DNA of 64,000 nt from JAWXUC01 sp044432975 (GCA_044432975.1 JAWXUC010000001.1:248001-312000), one strand, 5' to 3'. Numbered from the stretch's first letter, positions 1 to 8,801 are shown. The notes: generated from the sequence alone by a model not told the origin. Numbers and translations are program-made.

Positions 1-288
1 AGAAACAAACTCTTCTAAAATCTCTTTAATATTTGCACTACGATTATTTTCTGTAACCACCAAAATAGAATCTTTTACTTCTTGAGACAATTTCAAACTT
101 TCAACAACTTGTTTTTTTATTGATAAATCAACAATAGGATTTGATAAGAATTTTGTTAAATCATCATCTTTTTTCAAAGTCTCTAACAAATCTTGAATTT
201 CAACCAATATTTTATCATGATTTTTAACTGCATCAAATATCGCTGTCGCATAAACCGTTGCAATTTTTGTCTTAGATGTTTTTTTCAA
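1..288 (-). CDS. atpH: ATP synthase F1 delta subunit, 5' part only
   Basis: Partial gene running off the left edge; about 96 codons are present of a family usually near 180. The translation starts KKTSKTKIATVYATAIFDAV and contains the family features FLSNPIVDLSIKK and TENNRSANIKEIL, typical of the N-terminal six-helix domain of AtpH/OSCP. This subunit joins the F1 head to the peripheral stalk of ATP synthase. The start appears to be TTG at 288-286, because no ATG lies nearby and a good ribosome site (GAGGAAT, 300-294) sits 5-6 nt upstream. In alphaproteobacteria atpH normally leads the atpHAGDC operon, which would continue to the left of the window. The identification is fairly secure. The TTG start is inference. 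Confidence 0.85.
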   Translation of the reverse strand, partial: MKKTSKTKIATVYATAIFDAVKNHDKILVEIQDLLETLKKDDDLTKFLSNPIVDLSIKKQVVESLKLSQEVKDSILVVTENNRSANIKEILEEFVS

Positions 289-370
289 AGTCGATTCCTC
301 TTATAATTTAGTCCAATTATAGATTCAAATTTATTATAAAAGAGTTAATGAATAAAAATTAATAAAAAAA

Positions 371-390
371 AGCCACCTAAAAAGGTGGCT
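371..390 (-). terminator. Intrinsic terminator after the repeat-rich gene
   Basis: Read on the minus strand, a 7-bp GC-rich stem (AGCCACC/GGTGGCT) with a short A/T loop is followed by eight T. It lies 24 bases past the stop of the minus-strand gene ending at 414 and before atpH, so it separates the two. Confidence 0.8.
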
Positions 391-413
391 TCTTGAGCAA
401 TAAATGCTCTGCA

Positions 414-2630
414 TCATCTCTGATTTAAATCCTTCATCATCTTTAACTTAGTAGGATCTATAGAGGTTTTTTGAGTTTCAGGAGCTGCAACATTTGGATG
501 CTCCTCCCTAACTCTATTTTTCATAGCCTCAAGCCTAGACTTTCTAGCCTCATCACCAGTAGACTCGTTATCTTTTTCAGGAGCTACCATTTTCAACTTA
601 CTAGGATCACTCAAATCAATTTGAGCTTGAGGAGCCGCAACGTTAGGATGCTCTTCCCTAATACTTCCTTTCATGGCCTCAAGTCTAGCTCTTCTATCCT
701 CATTACTAATAGTTTCCTTTTCTTTTTCAGGCATTACCATTCTCAACTTACTAGGATCACTCAAGTCAATTTGTGATTGAGGAGCAGCAACATTAGGATG
801 CTCTTCCCTAATTTTTGCTTTCATAGCCTCCTTAGCTTCTTTTTCTTTATCTACTACTGGCTCATTAATATTCATCGCTTCTTTTGGTTTTTCAACACCA
901 TTAATATAAACGGCTAGGTCTGCCTTTCTTGCATATTCTTCCATTTTTGCAATAAACTCGGGAGAAGATTTTTCAGGATTTAAGTTAATACCTTTCATTC
1001 CTCTCTCAAAAGCATTTTGCATAAATTTTTCAAAATATTTATCATTATCAGGATTCTTAGGATCACAAGCAACCTTAGCTTTATTAGAGCTTGCATATTT
1101 AGCTTGAAAACTACCAGTACCATTACCTTCTTTATCTTTCATATCAATGCTTAAGCCTTCGGCACCAACTTTTTCTGTTACCAATTCTTGATCTTTTTCA
1201 TCGCGAAGAGCTTCCCAACGTTTGATTTCAGCATCTCTCCAGTCTTCACCCTCTTGAGTATTATCATCACCGTCAAGTTCAACTTCATCACCTTCGCCCT
1301 CTTGGCCTCCATTTGTTGGAGGAGTTGGCTCTGGAGTTGGCTCTGGAGTTGGTTCTGGAGTTGGCTCTGGAGTTGGCTCTGGAGTTGGCTCTGGAGTTGG
1401 CTCTGGAGTTGGCTCTGGAGTTGGCTCTGGAGTTGGTTCTACTACAGGAGTAGTTACCTCTGCCACAGGAGTAGTAATTACTTGACCATCATCTTCAAGC
1501 CCTACTTCATCAATATCAAGCATAGGTGTACCTACCTCAACAGCAGGCCCGTCTATCTCAGCTTCTTCTTTTTCATTTAATTTTTGTTCTTTCCATTTAT
1601 CAAATTCTTCTTTAATAAAAGCACCAACACCCATATCAGTTCCGTGTTCTACATGCTCATCAAAAAGTCTTTCAAATTCCTCCCTAGCAGCCTCTTCTCC
1701 TTCTTTACCAAAACCACTGTCTGCTAAAAATTCATTAAATAACTCTTGTTCTTTGTTATAGTTATCTATCTCTTCTTGTGATAACTCCTCAGAAGGTAAA
1801 TCCTGAACTTCTTGCTCAACTACAGGATCTTGAGTCTCTTGCTCTACTACAGGATCAGGAACAGTTTGAACCCTAATCTCTGGTTCAAAATCAGTAAAAC
1901 CTCTTACAGCATCAACTTGCTCTTGATAAGCCTCGTCTTCATACCAAGAATCATCAACAGCAACTACTTCTGGTTCTGCTTCGGGCTCTTTATTTTCAAC
2001 AACTGTTACTTCTGGTTCTTTATTTTCAACAACATCTTCTTTTTTCTTATCTTCTACAGGCTTCTCAGGAGCAACTTCTTTATTATCAAGCTCTTTTTCT
2101 GCTTTTAATTTATTTCTTTCACGATTAATTTCTTGGTTTAAGGTTACAAGCTCTTTTCTATATTTACCCATTTCTTTAGCTTTTGCATTTTTTTCTTGAG
2201 CTTTTGCCTGTTGTTTTTCAACCTGTGCTTTTCTAGCCAAAAGAGTCTCTAGCTTTTTAGATGTTAACTCTTCTTCTTTAGCCTTATCTTCAGCCTCTTT
2301 AACTTCTTCTTTAGCAGGAGTTTCAGGAACTTCTGGTGTTTCAACACCTTCTTTTTTTGCAGCATCTCTAGCTTTTCTCTCTTTATCAGCCTCAACCCCA
2401 ATATCCAAAGCAAGCTCTTTCTCTGCAAGAGTATAATCATTAGAATCCATTATTTCATCAAAAGCCTTCTCATCTAATAACTGAGCCAATCTGCTATCAG
2501 AATTAATATTAGCTTTATCTTTAGAAAATTTATCAGCCCAAGAATCAAAATCACCTAAATCTGTTCCGTCTTTGCTTTTCTCCATATAAATATCTTCTAA
2601 ATATTTCAATAAATCTGCTGACATTGCCAT
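414..2630 (-). CDS. Large acidic repeat-rich protein of unknown function
   Basis: I do not recognise this protein (738 residues from the chosen start). No signal peptide or membrane segment is visible, so it is probably cytoplasmic. Visible parts in order: a short helical N-terminus; a Glu/Lys/Ala-rich region likely to form coiled coil (about residues 75-230); an acidic Pro/Val/Glu stretch; a TPEP tract (ten 12-bp repeats at 1321-1440); a possibly folded segment with the phrases FMQNAFERGMKGINLNPE and SSPEFIAKMEEYARKADLAV; and three copies of a 50-residue C-terminal repeat built on REEHPNVAAP and DLSDPSKL(R/K)MV. The ribosome site AGGAGA is adjacent to the first ATG (2636), too close to use; the in-frame ATG at 2630 is at 6 nt and is preferred. 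It is a single gene with its own terminator. Its layout resembles secreted effectors or scaffold proteins, but that is only a resemblance. Confidence 0.7.
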   Translation of the reverse strand: MAMSADLLKYLEDIYMEKSKDGTDLGDFDSWADKFSKDKANINSDSRLAQLLDEKAFDEIMDSNDYTLAEKELALDIGVEADKERKARDAAKKEGVETPEVPETPAKEEVKEAEDKAKEEELTSKKLETLLARKAQVEKQQAKAQEKNAKAKEMGKYRKELVTLNQEINRERNKLKAEKELDNKEVAPEKPVEDKKKEDVVENKEPEVTVVENKEPEAEPEVVAVDDSWYEDEAYQEQVDAVRGFTDFEPEIRVQTVPDPVVEQETQDPVVEQEVQDLPSEELSQEEIDNYNKEQELFNEFLADSGFGKEGEEAAREEFERLFDEHVEHGTDMGVGAFIKEEFDKWKEQKLNEKEEAEIDGPAVEVGTPMLDIDEVGLEDDGQVITTPVAEVTTPVVEPTPEPTPEPTPEPTPEPTPEPTPEPTPEPTPEPTPEPTPPTNGGQEGEGDEVELDGDDNTQEGEDWRDAEIKRWEALRDEKDQELVTEKVGAEGLSIDMKDKEGNGTGSFQAKYASSNKAKVACDPKNPDNDKYFEKFMQNAFERGMKGINLNPEKSSPEFIAKMEEYARKADLAVYINGVEKPKEAMNINEPVVDKEKEAKEAMKAKIREEHPNVAAPQSQIDLSDPSKLRMVMPEKEKETISNEDRRARLEAMKGSIREEHPNVAAPQAQIDLSDPSKLKMVAPEKDNESTGDEARKSRLEAMKNRVREEHPNVAAPETQKTSIDPTKLKMMKDLNQR
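1321..1440. repeat. Ten tandem 12-bp repeats encoding TPEP
   Basis: The 12-mer GGAGTTGGCTCT is repeated exactly ten times. Units 3 and 10 carry a single C-to-T change. The unit is a multiple of three, so copy-number change would lengthen or shorten the Pro/Glu hinge without a frameshift. Confidence 0.95.
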
Positions 2631-2912
2631 AACCATTCTCCTGAAAAAACATATAATTTAAAACTATAATATCATAAAATTAACATAAAGTAAAGAACAA
2701 AAATTGACAAAAAAAACAAGAACCCTTAAAAGGTTTTACGATTAAACATTCTATAAGCATCTATTTACTACATTACTAGTAATATAGTAATCACATTAAC
2801 AACACACCACCTATTCTAAAATAATAAAAAGATAAAAGCATCACATCTCTTGACATAACCTATATTTTATATTAAAAAAGCAAGGTTAATTAATTTTCAA
2901 GGAAAATGCAAA

Positions 2913-5531
2913 ATGTTAGATAAAAATTTTAATCCTCAAGAGGCTGAGGCAAAAATTAGCCAACAATGGCTAGATAAAAAATTATTCAAATGTAATCCAG
3001 ATTCAAACAAGCCTGCATTTTCTGTCATTATTCCACCACCAAATGTTACTGGCAACTTACACATTGGCCATGCCCTAAACAACTCTATTCAAGATTGCCT
3101 ATGCCGTTATAAAAGAATGGCAGGCTTTGATGTTTTATGGCAACCTGGCACAGATCATGCTGGTATCGCAACCCAAATGGTTGTTGAACGCAATTTAGCA
3201 AAAGAAGGAATTTCTCGCCACGACTTAGGACGAGAAAAATTTGTTGAAAAAATTTGGGAATGGAAAGCCCATTCTGGCGGCCAAATCATCAATCAATTAA
3301 AAAGATTAGGCTCTTCTTGCGATTGGGATAGAGAACGCTTTACAATGGACGAAGGCTTGTCAAAAGCCGTATTAAAAGTATTTACAACCTTATTCAAAGA
3401 CGGACTCATTTATAAAGACAAAAGATTAGTAAACTGGGATTGTCAATTACAAACCGCCGTTTCTGATTTAGAAGTTATTCAAAAAGAAACCGTTGGTAAA
3501 ATGTGGTATATGAAATATATGGTAGAAAATTCTGATGAATTTATTATTGTTGCCACAACCCGTCCAGAAACATTTTTTGGCGATACTGCCGTTGCAGTTA
3601 ATGCTGAAGATCCAAGATACAAACACCTTATTGGCAAAAACGTAATGTTGCCAATCATCAATAAACCTATTCCTGTTATTGCAGATGAACATGCAGATCC
3701 AGAAAAAGGTACTGGTGCCGTAAAAATCACCCCTGCTCATGACTTTAACGACTTTGAAGTTGGCAAACGTCATAACTTACCATTAATAAATATCTTAACC
3801 AAAGAAGCTTTATTAAATGAAAATGTTCCTCAAAAATATCAAGGCTTAACTCCTTTAGAGGCTCGTCCTTTAGTATTGCAAGAAATTAAAGATTTAGGAC
3901 TATATGTAAAAGAAGAAGACAACGCAATGGTTATCCCTTACGGAGACAGAAGCAACGTTATTATTGAGCCTTGGTTGACCGACCAATGGTTTGTAGATGC
4001 TAAAAAATTAGCGATTCCAGCAATAGAAGCCGTAAAATCTGGCAAAACAAACTTTGTGCCAAAACAATGGGAAAACACTTATTTTGAATGGATGAACAAT
4101 ATTCAACCATGGTGTATTTCTCGTCAACTTTGGTGGGGACATCAAGTTCCTGTTTGGTACGGTCCAGATGAACATATGTTCTGCGAAGAAACAAAAGAAT
4201 TAGCTCAAAAAGTAGCAAACACTCATTATGGTAAAGAAGTAGAATTACGTCGTGACACAGACGTTTTAGACACTTGGTTTTCTTCAGGGCTTTGGGCTTT
4301 TTCAACCCTTGGTTGGCCAAAAGAAACTACAGAACTACACAAATATTACCCAACATCTGCACTAGTAACTGCATTTGATATTATATTCTTCTGGGTTGCT
4401 AGAATGATGATGATGAGCATGTATTTCCAAAAAGAAGTGCCTTTCAAAGATATTTATATTCACGGTCTTGTTAGAGATGAACATGGTCAAAAAATGAGTA
4501 AATCAAAAGGTAATGGTATTGACCCACTAACAATTATTGACAAATTTGGCGCCGATCCTTTGCGTTTTGCATTATTATCTCAAGCTGGCCATGGCAGAGA
4601 TGTTTTAATGGGAGAAAAATTAGTTGAAGAAAACAGAAACTTTGTTACAAAAATTTGGAATTCTGTTAGATTCTGCGAAATGAACAATTGTGTTTATGAT
4701 GCAAACTTTGACTTATCTTCTATTAAATTAGACATTAATAAATGGATGCTAACAAAACTTTCTGATAGTGCTAAAAAAATTGGCAAAAACATTGAAGAAT
4801 ATTCATTTAACGATGCCTCAAAAGAACTTTATCACTTCATCTGGTCAAATTTCTGCGACTGGTACTTAGAAGCTATTAAACCAATTTTCTACGGTGATGA
4901 TGAAGCATTAAAAGCCGAAACATCTAAAGTAGCTGGCTTTGTGGTTAGAGAAATGTTAAAACTAATCTCTCCATTTATGCCATTTGTTGCTCAAGAACTG
5001 TGGTCTCAATTAGGAAATAATGACAATATGATAATGCAAGAATCTTGGACATCTATTGAAGCTTTAGAAAATCAAGCAACATTTAATAATGTAGAATGGT
5101 TGTTTGAATTTATTGGTTCAATAAGAGCTTTACGTCAAGAATCTAAAATACCTGCTGGAGCAAAAATTAAACTTTGCTTATCAGATATTAAAAATGCAGA
5201 AAAATCTATTATAGAAAACAATACAAACATTATTCAATTTTTGGCTCGTGTTGAAAATATTGAATATGTAGATACAAAAATAGAAAACTGTGTTGCTTCT
5301 GTAATGGGCGACTTCAGCTTTATGATTCCTCTAGAAGGTTTGATTGATGTTGAAAAAGAAAGGCTAAGAATAGCTGCAGAAAAAGAAAAAATAAATGCAG
5401 TTATTGCCAAATTGAAAGTTCAACTAGACAACCCTAATTTTGTAAACAATGCCCCCAAAGCAGTTGTTGAAAAAAATCAACAAGCGCTAGCCGAGGCAAT
5501 GGAATCTCTAAAGAAATTAGAAGCTATTTAG
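2913..5531 (+). CDS. valS: Valine--tRNA ligase
   Basis: Class I aminoacyl-tRNA synthetase that charges tRNA-Val. All landmarks are present: the HIGH motif in PPPNVTGNLHIGHAL (near residue 42), the editing-domain phrase GTGAVKITPAHDFNDFEVG, the KMSKS loop in GQKMSKSKGNGIDP (near residue 530), the anticodon-binding helical domain, and a C-terminal coiled-coil arm (EKERLRIAAEKEKINAVIAKLK). The length, 872 residues, is usual for bacterial ValRS. The start is supported by AAGGAAA about 9 nt upstream; another ATG at 2906 is out of frame. A TTGACA box at 2850-2855 with A/T-rich sequence downstream is a possible promoter, although the -10 spacing is not ideal. The gene ends at a bidirectional terminator shared with the convergent crotonase gene. 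Confidence 0.97.
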   Translation: MLDKNFNPQEAEAKISQQWLDKKLFKCNPDSNKPAFSVIIPPPNVTGNLHIGHALNNSIQDCLCRYKRMAGFDVLWQPGTDHAGIATQMVVERNLAKEGISRHDLGREKFVEKIWEWKAHSGGQIINQLKRLGSSCDWDRERFTMDEGLSKAVLKVFTTLFKDGLIYKDKRLVNWDCQLQTAVSDLEVIQKETVGKMWYMKYMVENSDEFIIVATTRPETFFGDTAVAVNAEDPRYKHLIGKNVMLPIINKPIPVIADEHADPEKGTGAVKITPAHDFNDFEVGKRHNLPLINILTKEALLNENVPQKYQGLTPLEARPLVLQEIKDLGLYVKEEDNAMVIPYGDRSNVIIEPWLTDQWFVDAKKLAIPAIEAVKSGKTNFVPKQWENTYFEWMNNIQPWCISRQLWWGHQVPVWYGPDEHMFCEETKELAQKVANTHYGKEVELRRDTDVLDTWFSSGLWAFSTLGWPKETTELHKYYPTSALVTAFDIIFFWVARMMMMSMYFQKEVPFKDIYIHGLVRDEHGQKMSKSKGNGIDPLTIIDKFGADPLRFALLSQAGHGRDVLMGEKLVEENRNFVTKIWNSVRFCEMNNCVYDANFDLSSIKLDINKWMLTKLSDSAKKIGKNIEEYSFNDASKELYHFIWSNFCDWYLEAIKPIFYGDDEALKAETSKVAGFVVREMLKLISPFMPFVAQELWSQLGNNDNMIMQESWTSIEALENQATFNNVEWLFEFIGSIRALRQESKIPAGAKIKLCLSDIKNAEKSIIENNTNIIQFLARVENIEYVDTKIENCVASVMGDFSFMIPLEGLIDVEKERLRIAAEKEKINAVIAKLKVQLDNPNFVNNAPKAVVEKNQQALAEAMESLKKLEAI

Positions 5532-5541
5532 TCAAAGCATA

Positions 5542-5569
5542 AAAAGAGCGTTGAAATTTCAACGCTCTT
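5542..5569. terminator. Bidirectional terminator between valS and the crotonase gene
   Basis: A perfect 28-bp palindrome starting AAAGAGCGTTGAAA, with A/T runs on both outer sides, lies 10 bases after the valS stop and 22 bases before the stop of the convergent gene. It can serve both transcripts. Confidence 0.85.
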
Positions 5570-5591
5570 TATTTATATGCAAAATAAACTA

Positions 5592-6437
5592 TTATTTAAT
5601 TTCTTGAACTTTTTCTAATAACCCTTCCCAGTTGCGTTGATTATCCATATCAAACTGCATTTGTTTTTCATCAGCAATTTGAAAACGCTTAACCCCTGGG
5701 GTGTGGCTTGTTGCTTGATACAACCAATAAGCTTCTGCTTTTAGGGCTTCTTCAATTGGTTTATCAATAGATTCATAAACCATTTGCTTACAAGCATTAA
5801 TAGACTCTGCAGGAAACATTGCAATACGTTTTGCTAAAGCATCTACATAAGCATCAATTTCATCTGCATCAAAAGCTTTATTAATTGTACCATAAGCTTC
5901 TGCTTCATCAGCACTAAAATCTCTACCACTTAAGATGATTTCTAAAGCTCTACCCAAACCTGTTTGACGAGCCATTCTAGATGTTCCACCACCACAAGGT
6001 AAAATGCCCATTCCAACTTCCATTTGCATAAATTTATATTTGCCACGCACCGCAAAACGCATATCACAAGCAAGAGCAAATTCATGACCGCCACCACGAG
6101 CAAAACCTTCTAGTTTTGCAATTGTTGCTTGTGGAAGCTTGCTAATTCTTTCAAGAACAAGTTGCAAATCTAAACATTTTGCTTCATCACGAGAAACCGC
6201 TTCAATAGACATATCTTTTAATAAATATGTGTCATAATGTGCTACCCAAATTTCTGGATTTGCAGATTGAAAAACAACAACCTTAACGCTTCTGTCTCTC
6301 TCTAATAAAATTGCTAAAGTGTTTAAGTCTACCATCATCTCCAAACCTTGAATATTCACAGGCGGATAATCAAAAGTAACAGTTAAAATTGCACCATCTA
6401 ATTTAGTTTTAAACGTAGTAAATTTATCATAATCCAT
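5592..6437 (-). CDS. Enoyl-CoA hydratase/isomerase (crotonase) family protein
   Basis: Crotonase-fold enzyme of 281 residues, a normal size. The oxyanion-hole region reads ATIAKLEGFARGGGHEFALA (compare the usual GGGCELA), and the second active-site region reads EVGMGILPCGGGTSRMAR, retaining a Glu near the expected position and the GGG(T)xR(M/L)xR signature. The family acts on acyl-CoA thioesters (hydration, isomerisation, decarboxylation or hydrolysis), and the sequence alone does not fix the reaction. The long, Glu/Lys-rich C-terminus is consistent with the trimerisation helix. The ribosome site GGAGAG lies just before the ATG. It is monocistronic in this window and convergent with valS. Confidence 0.85.
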   Translation of the reverse strand: MDYDKFTTFKTKLDGAILTVTFDYPPVNIQGLEMMVDLNTLAILLERDRSVKVVVFQSANPEIWVAHYDTYLLKDMSIEAVSRDEAKCLDLQLVLERISKLPQATIAKLEGFARGGGHEFALACDMRFAVRGKYKFMQMEVGMGILPCGGGTSRMARQTGLGRALEIILSGRDFSADEAEAYGTINKAFDADEIDAYVDALAKRIAMFPAESINACKQMVYESIDKPIEEALKAEAYWLYQATSHTPGVKRFQIADEKQMQFDMDNQRNWEGLLEKVQEIK

Positions 6438-6545
6438 AAGTTCTCTCCTTTTTTTAATTTAGAACTTAGATATATCCTCAATCATAACAATTACAATATA
6501 ACCTTAAGTTATCCTCCCAAACAATCATAACTATAACTAACAAAT

Positions 6546-6590
6546 ATTACCAATAACGTCATACGTTAAACGTAATACGTTATTGGTAAT
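6546..6590. repeat. Near-perfect 45-bp palindrome
   Basis: Two 22-bp arms (6546-6567 and 6569-6590) are separated by a single A and differ only at two inner positions. The outer part reads ACCAATAACGT and its complement ACGTTATTGGT. No T run follows, so it is not a standard intrinsic terminator. It lies upstream of the crotonase gene and beside the tRNA-tail duplication. Confidence 0.85.
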
Positions 6591-6635
6591 TAACAACAAA
6601 ACACTATTTCTCAAAAGACAATATATCTCCAGGGC

Positions 6636-6876
6636 TCTCATCGCGTGCTACTTACCAACAAAAAACCCCTGCTTTCAGCAGAGGATTTTTGTTGGTAGGC
6701 GCACGGGGATTGACTTCGTCGTCCTTTGTTCATTCGCTTCGCTCACCGCCACACTTCCGTGTGGCTTTCACTGCAGTCTCGAACCCCTTTCTTCCGTGGT
6801 TCTCATCGCGTGCTACTTACCAACAAAAAACCTCTGCTTTCAGCAGAGGATTTTTATTGGTAGGCGCACGGGGATT
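6636..6876. repeat. Duplicated tRNA-Lys tail plus terminator (two 76-bp copies)
   Basis: Positions 6636-6711 and 6801-6876 are nearly identical, 165 bp apart. Each copy contains, on the minus strand, the 3' end of a tRNA (AATCCCCGTGCGCCTACCA) followed by a hairpin (CCTCTGCT/AGCAGAGG) and a T run. Copy 6801-6876 belongs to the split tRNA-Lys. The other copy is cut inside its T-loop: on the minus strand GGGGTTCGA (about 6789-6781) is followed by about 68 bp of unrelated sequence containing a small hairpin (CCACAC/GTGTGG), and then AATCCCC resumes. It looks like a dead tRNA tail carrying an insertion. Confidence 0.8.
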
Positions 6877-6903
6877 CGAACCCCGGACCCACTGATTAAG
6901 AGT
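6858..6903 (-). pseudogene. 3' half of the interrupted host tRNA-Lys(CTT)
   Basis: On the minus strand this stretch holds the anticodon loop (CTCTTAA), the 3' anticodon stem TCAGT, the variable loop, a perfect T-arm (CGGGG/CCCCG with TTCGAAT), the acceptor strand TGCGCCT, discriminator A and encoded CCA. Nothing upstream of the loop on this side is tRNA. The matching 5' half is at 49977-50016. Together they give 77 nt with every stem paired, including three G-U wobble pairs in the acceptor stem. A terminator hairpin follows the CCA. This half alone cannot give a tRNA. Confidence 0.9.
6895..6903. other. attL core
   Basis: This 9-bp ATTAAGAGT is identical to 49977-49985 and lies over the anticodon loop of the split tRNA-Lys (minus strand ACTCTTAAT). 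Flanking bases differ on both sides (G/T at left, C/C at right), so the identity is 9 bp only. Confidence 0.85.
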
Positions 6904-6968
6904 TATATAGCCTGTAAGAAAATACATAGCAATTTTAGATAGTTAAACCCTCTCAAAAATCCATCCAT

Positions 6969-6998
6969 AAAAATTTTCCGAGTTTTTTCCGAGTTTTT
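6969..6998. repeat. Candidate integrase arm-type sites, left end
   Basis: The 20-mer AAAAATTTTCCGAGTTTTTT (6969-6988) recurs in the same orientation at 49822-49841 near the other end, and the TTTTCCGAG core is repeated in tandem here (6974-6982 and 6985-6993). Paired direct repeats a short distance inside both ends are what tyrosine integrases of this family use as arm sites. The role is inferred. Confidence 0.6.
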
Positions 6999-7176
6999 GA
7001 TAAAACCCGAACATAAATTATTTTTCAAAAAAATATAGGTGTATTAAAGTGCCTTTGTTAGTATCGGCTAATATTTTGCTGTATTTTGGTGTATTTAGTG
7101 GTCTCTTTTAGTGCTGAAAGTTAAAACGTTCTACTGTACTCTCTTAATTGTATTTAATTGAAATTTGGAGAATATT

Positions 7177-7413
7177 ATGCAAAAAAAATATATTAACACA
7201 AAAGAATTATCCGAGTATTTAGGGCTTGCTGTTTCTACATTAGCAACATTTCGCTCTGACGATAAAGGACCCCCATATAAAAAGATTGGTAGACTTGTCC
7301 GCTATAATGTAGATGAAGTTGAAACTTGGTTGGAAGAAAATCAACAATATTTACAGAAATCGCTGGACAATCACGACAACATACCTAAGCTGAACATAAT
7401 AAAAATCCATTAG
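7177..7413 (+). CDS. AlpA-like/excisionase-type HTH protein
   Basis: Small DNA-binding protein (78 residues) with the pattern NTKELSEYLGLAVSTLATFR then YKKIGRLVRYNVDEVETWLE, the winged MerR-like HTH of AlpA and phage excisionases. ATG at 7177 is preferred over the upstream TTG because GGAG sits 7 nt before it. It lies 22 bp upstream of the integrase gene, an arrangement usual for a directionality factor or an activator of integrase in P4-type elements. The upstream region (6904-7176) contains the arm repeats and two GTGTATTNAGTG-like repeats (near 7038 and 7090) that may be its binding sites. Function is inferred from family and position. Confidence 0.75.
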   Translation: MQKKYINTKELSEYLGLAVSTLATFRSDDKGPPYKKIGRLVRYNVDEVETWLEENQQYLQKSLDNHDNIPKLNIIKIH

Positions 7414-7435
7414 AAACAATGCGAAAGGATATATT

Positions 7436-8683
7436 ATGACACAGCGAGTAAAGAAAAAAATAACTCCCGAAGTTTTAGATAATTTTCTTAAAGGGCAAGA
7501 AGACATCAAAGTCAAAGATACAGAAATATCTGGCTTCTATGTTTGGTATTATGCTGTCAGCGGGCGAAAAACATTTTTTATGCGTTATTATGCAAAAGAA
7601 GAGAAAAAAGAAAGAAACATCAAAATCGGCTGTTATCCAGACATTAGATTAAAAGAAGCAAGGGAAATTGCTTATGAATATAAATCAAGCGTTATCCGTG
7701 GTGGCAATCCAGTTGTAGAGATAAAACAACAACAAGAGGACGCTTACCAAGAAAAAGCCAATAATCTAAAAGTTAAAGTTGTTTTGCAAGAGTATTTAAC
7801 TGAATATACTGCTAGATATAACAAACCTCGCACATTAGAAATTCAAAAAGGTATTATAAAACGTTTTATAAACAAAGAAATTGGTAATATTTTTATCAAA
7901 GAATTAAAACTATTAGATATAAATAAGCTTGTTTCAAAAGTAGGAGCTAAAACTCCTGCTCAAGCCAATCAATGCAAAGCCTTACTTTCTTGTTTTTTAA
8001 ATTGGTGCGAAGATTATGGATATAGAGAGCTAAACTCAAATCCCTGCAGAAAAATAAAAAAGTTTAAATTGAAAGTTAGAGATAGAGTTTTATCGTTTGA
8101 AGAATATGGACGTTTATTTGACGCAATAGAAAAAGGCAAAGAATATGATATATACGCCTCATCTTCCTTTGATATAATTAAATTTTTAGCTATTACAGGC
8201 TGTCGCTTATCAGAAGCCAAAGACTTAAAATGGGTTGAAGTTGATTTTAATAATAGCTTATTAAGATTATTAGATAGCAAAACGGGAGAAAAAGCCGTTC
8301 CAATAGGCAATGAAGCACTTAATATATTAAAGGAAGCTTATAAGAAAAAGTCCTGTGAATACGTTTTTCCCTCTTCAAAACACGCTGGGCAACCATTCTT
8401 TGATGTAAGAAGACCATGGTTCTTTATTAGAAAAGAGGCAAAACTAGATGGGCTTAGAATACACGACCTCCGCCATTCATTTGCAACCGCTGGCAGTATG
8501 ATGGGCGAGAATATCGCAGTTATAGGAAGTGTTTTAGGGCATAGGCAAATATCAACAACACAAAGATATACCCATATAAATAACATTGCAGGAATAGAAG
8601 TTGCCAATAAGATTTCAAGCAAAATCATACAGATGTCTAAGCAATATTCCGAAGATTGCAATTTATTAGTCGCAAATGCTTAA
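7436..8683 (+). CDS. int: Tyrosine-type site-specific integrase (P4/DUF4102 type)
   Basis: Integrase of 415 residues. The N-terminal arm-binding domain (DUF4102-like) includes FYVWYYAVSGRKTFFMRY and IGCYPDIRLKEAREIA. It is followed by a core-binding domain and a catalytic domain with the conserved residues: Arg in TGCRLSEAKDLKW, HxxR in IHDLRHSFA, His in LGHRQIS and the nucleophile Tyr in TTQRYTHI. The enzyme recombines attP on the circular element with attB in tRNA-Lys. GAAAGGA about 6 nt before the ATG is the ribosome site. It sits next to attL with an AlpA-like gene upstream, and the core falls in the anticodon loop, one of the known integration positions in tRNA genes for this enzyme class. 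All catalytic residues are intact. Confidence 0.95.
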   Translation: MTQRVKKKITPEVLDNFLKGQEDIKVKDTEISGFYVWYYAVSGRKTFFMRYYAKEEKKERNIKIGCYPDIRLKEAREIAYEYKSSVIRGGNPVVEIKQQQEDAYQEKANNLKVKVVLQEYLTEYTARYNKPRTLEIQKGIIKRFINKEIGNIFIKELKLLDINKLVSKVGAKTPAQANQCKALLSCFLNWCEDYGYRELNSNPCRKIKKFKLKVRDRVLSFEEYGRLFDAIEKGKEYDIYASSSFDIIKFLAITGCRLSEAKDLKWVEVDFNNSLLRLLDSKTGEKAVPIGNEALNILKEAYKKKSCEYVFPSSKHAGQPFFDVRRPWFFIRKEAKLDGLRIHDLRHSFATAGSMMGENIAVIGSVLGHRQISTTQRYTHINNIAGIEVANKISSKIIQMSKQYSEDCNLLVANA

Positions 8684-8801
8684 AAATGACAGATTTATTG
8701 AGTTTTTTCTGACATTTAGCTGGACATTAACGACAATCTCCTTAACATAATACACAAGGGCTAAGGCTTTGTAAAACAATAAAAAACATAGGAGAGCGCA
8801 C

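Noticed and set aside
1188..1580. Plus-strand ORF of repeated WSWLWSWL across the TPEP repeats
   Set aside because: Antisense shadow of the 12-bp repeat; the minus-strand gene has a proper ribosome site and conserved-looking repeats.
6583..6942. Plus-strand ORFs over the tRNA tails (119 and 68 codons)
   Set aside because: They translate tRNA and terminator sequence on the wrong strand (GFEPRT-type peptides), have no ribosome site, and cover the attL region.
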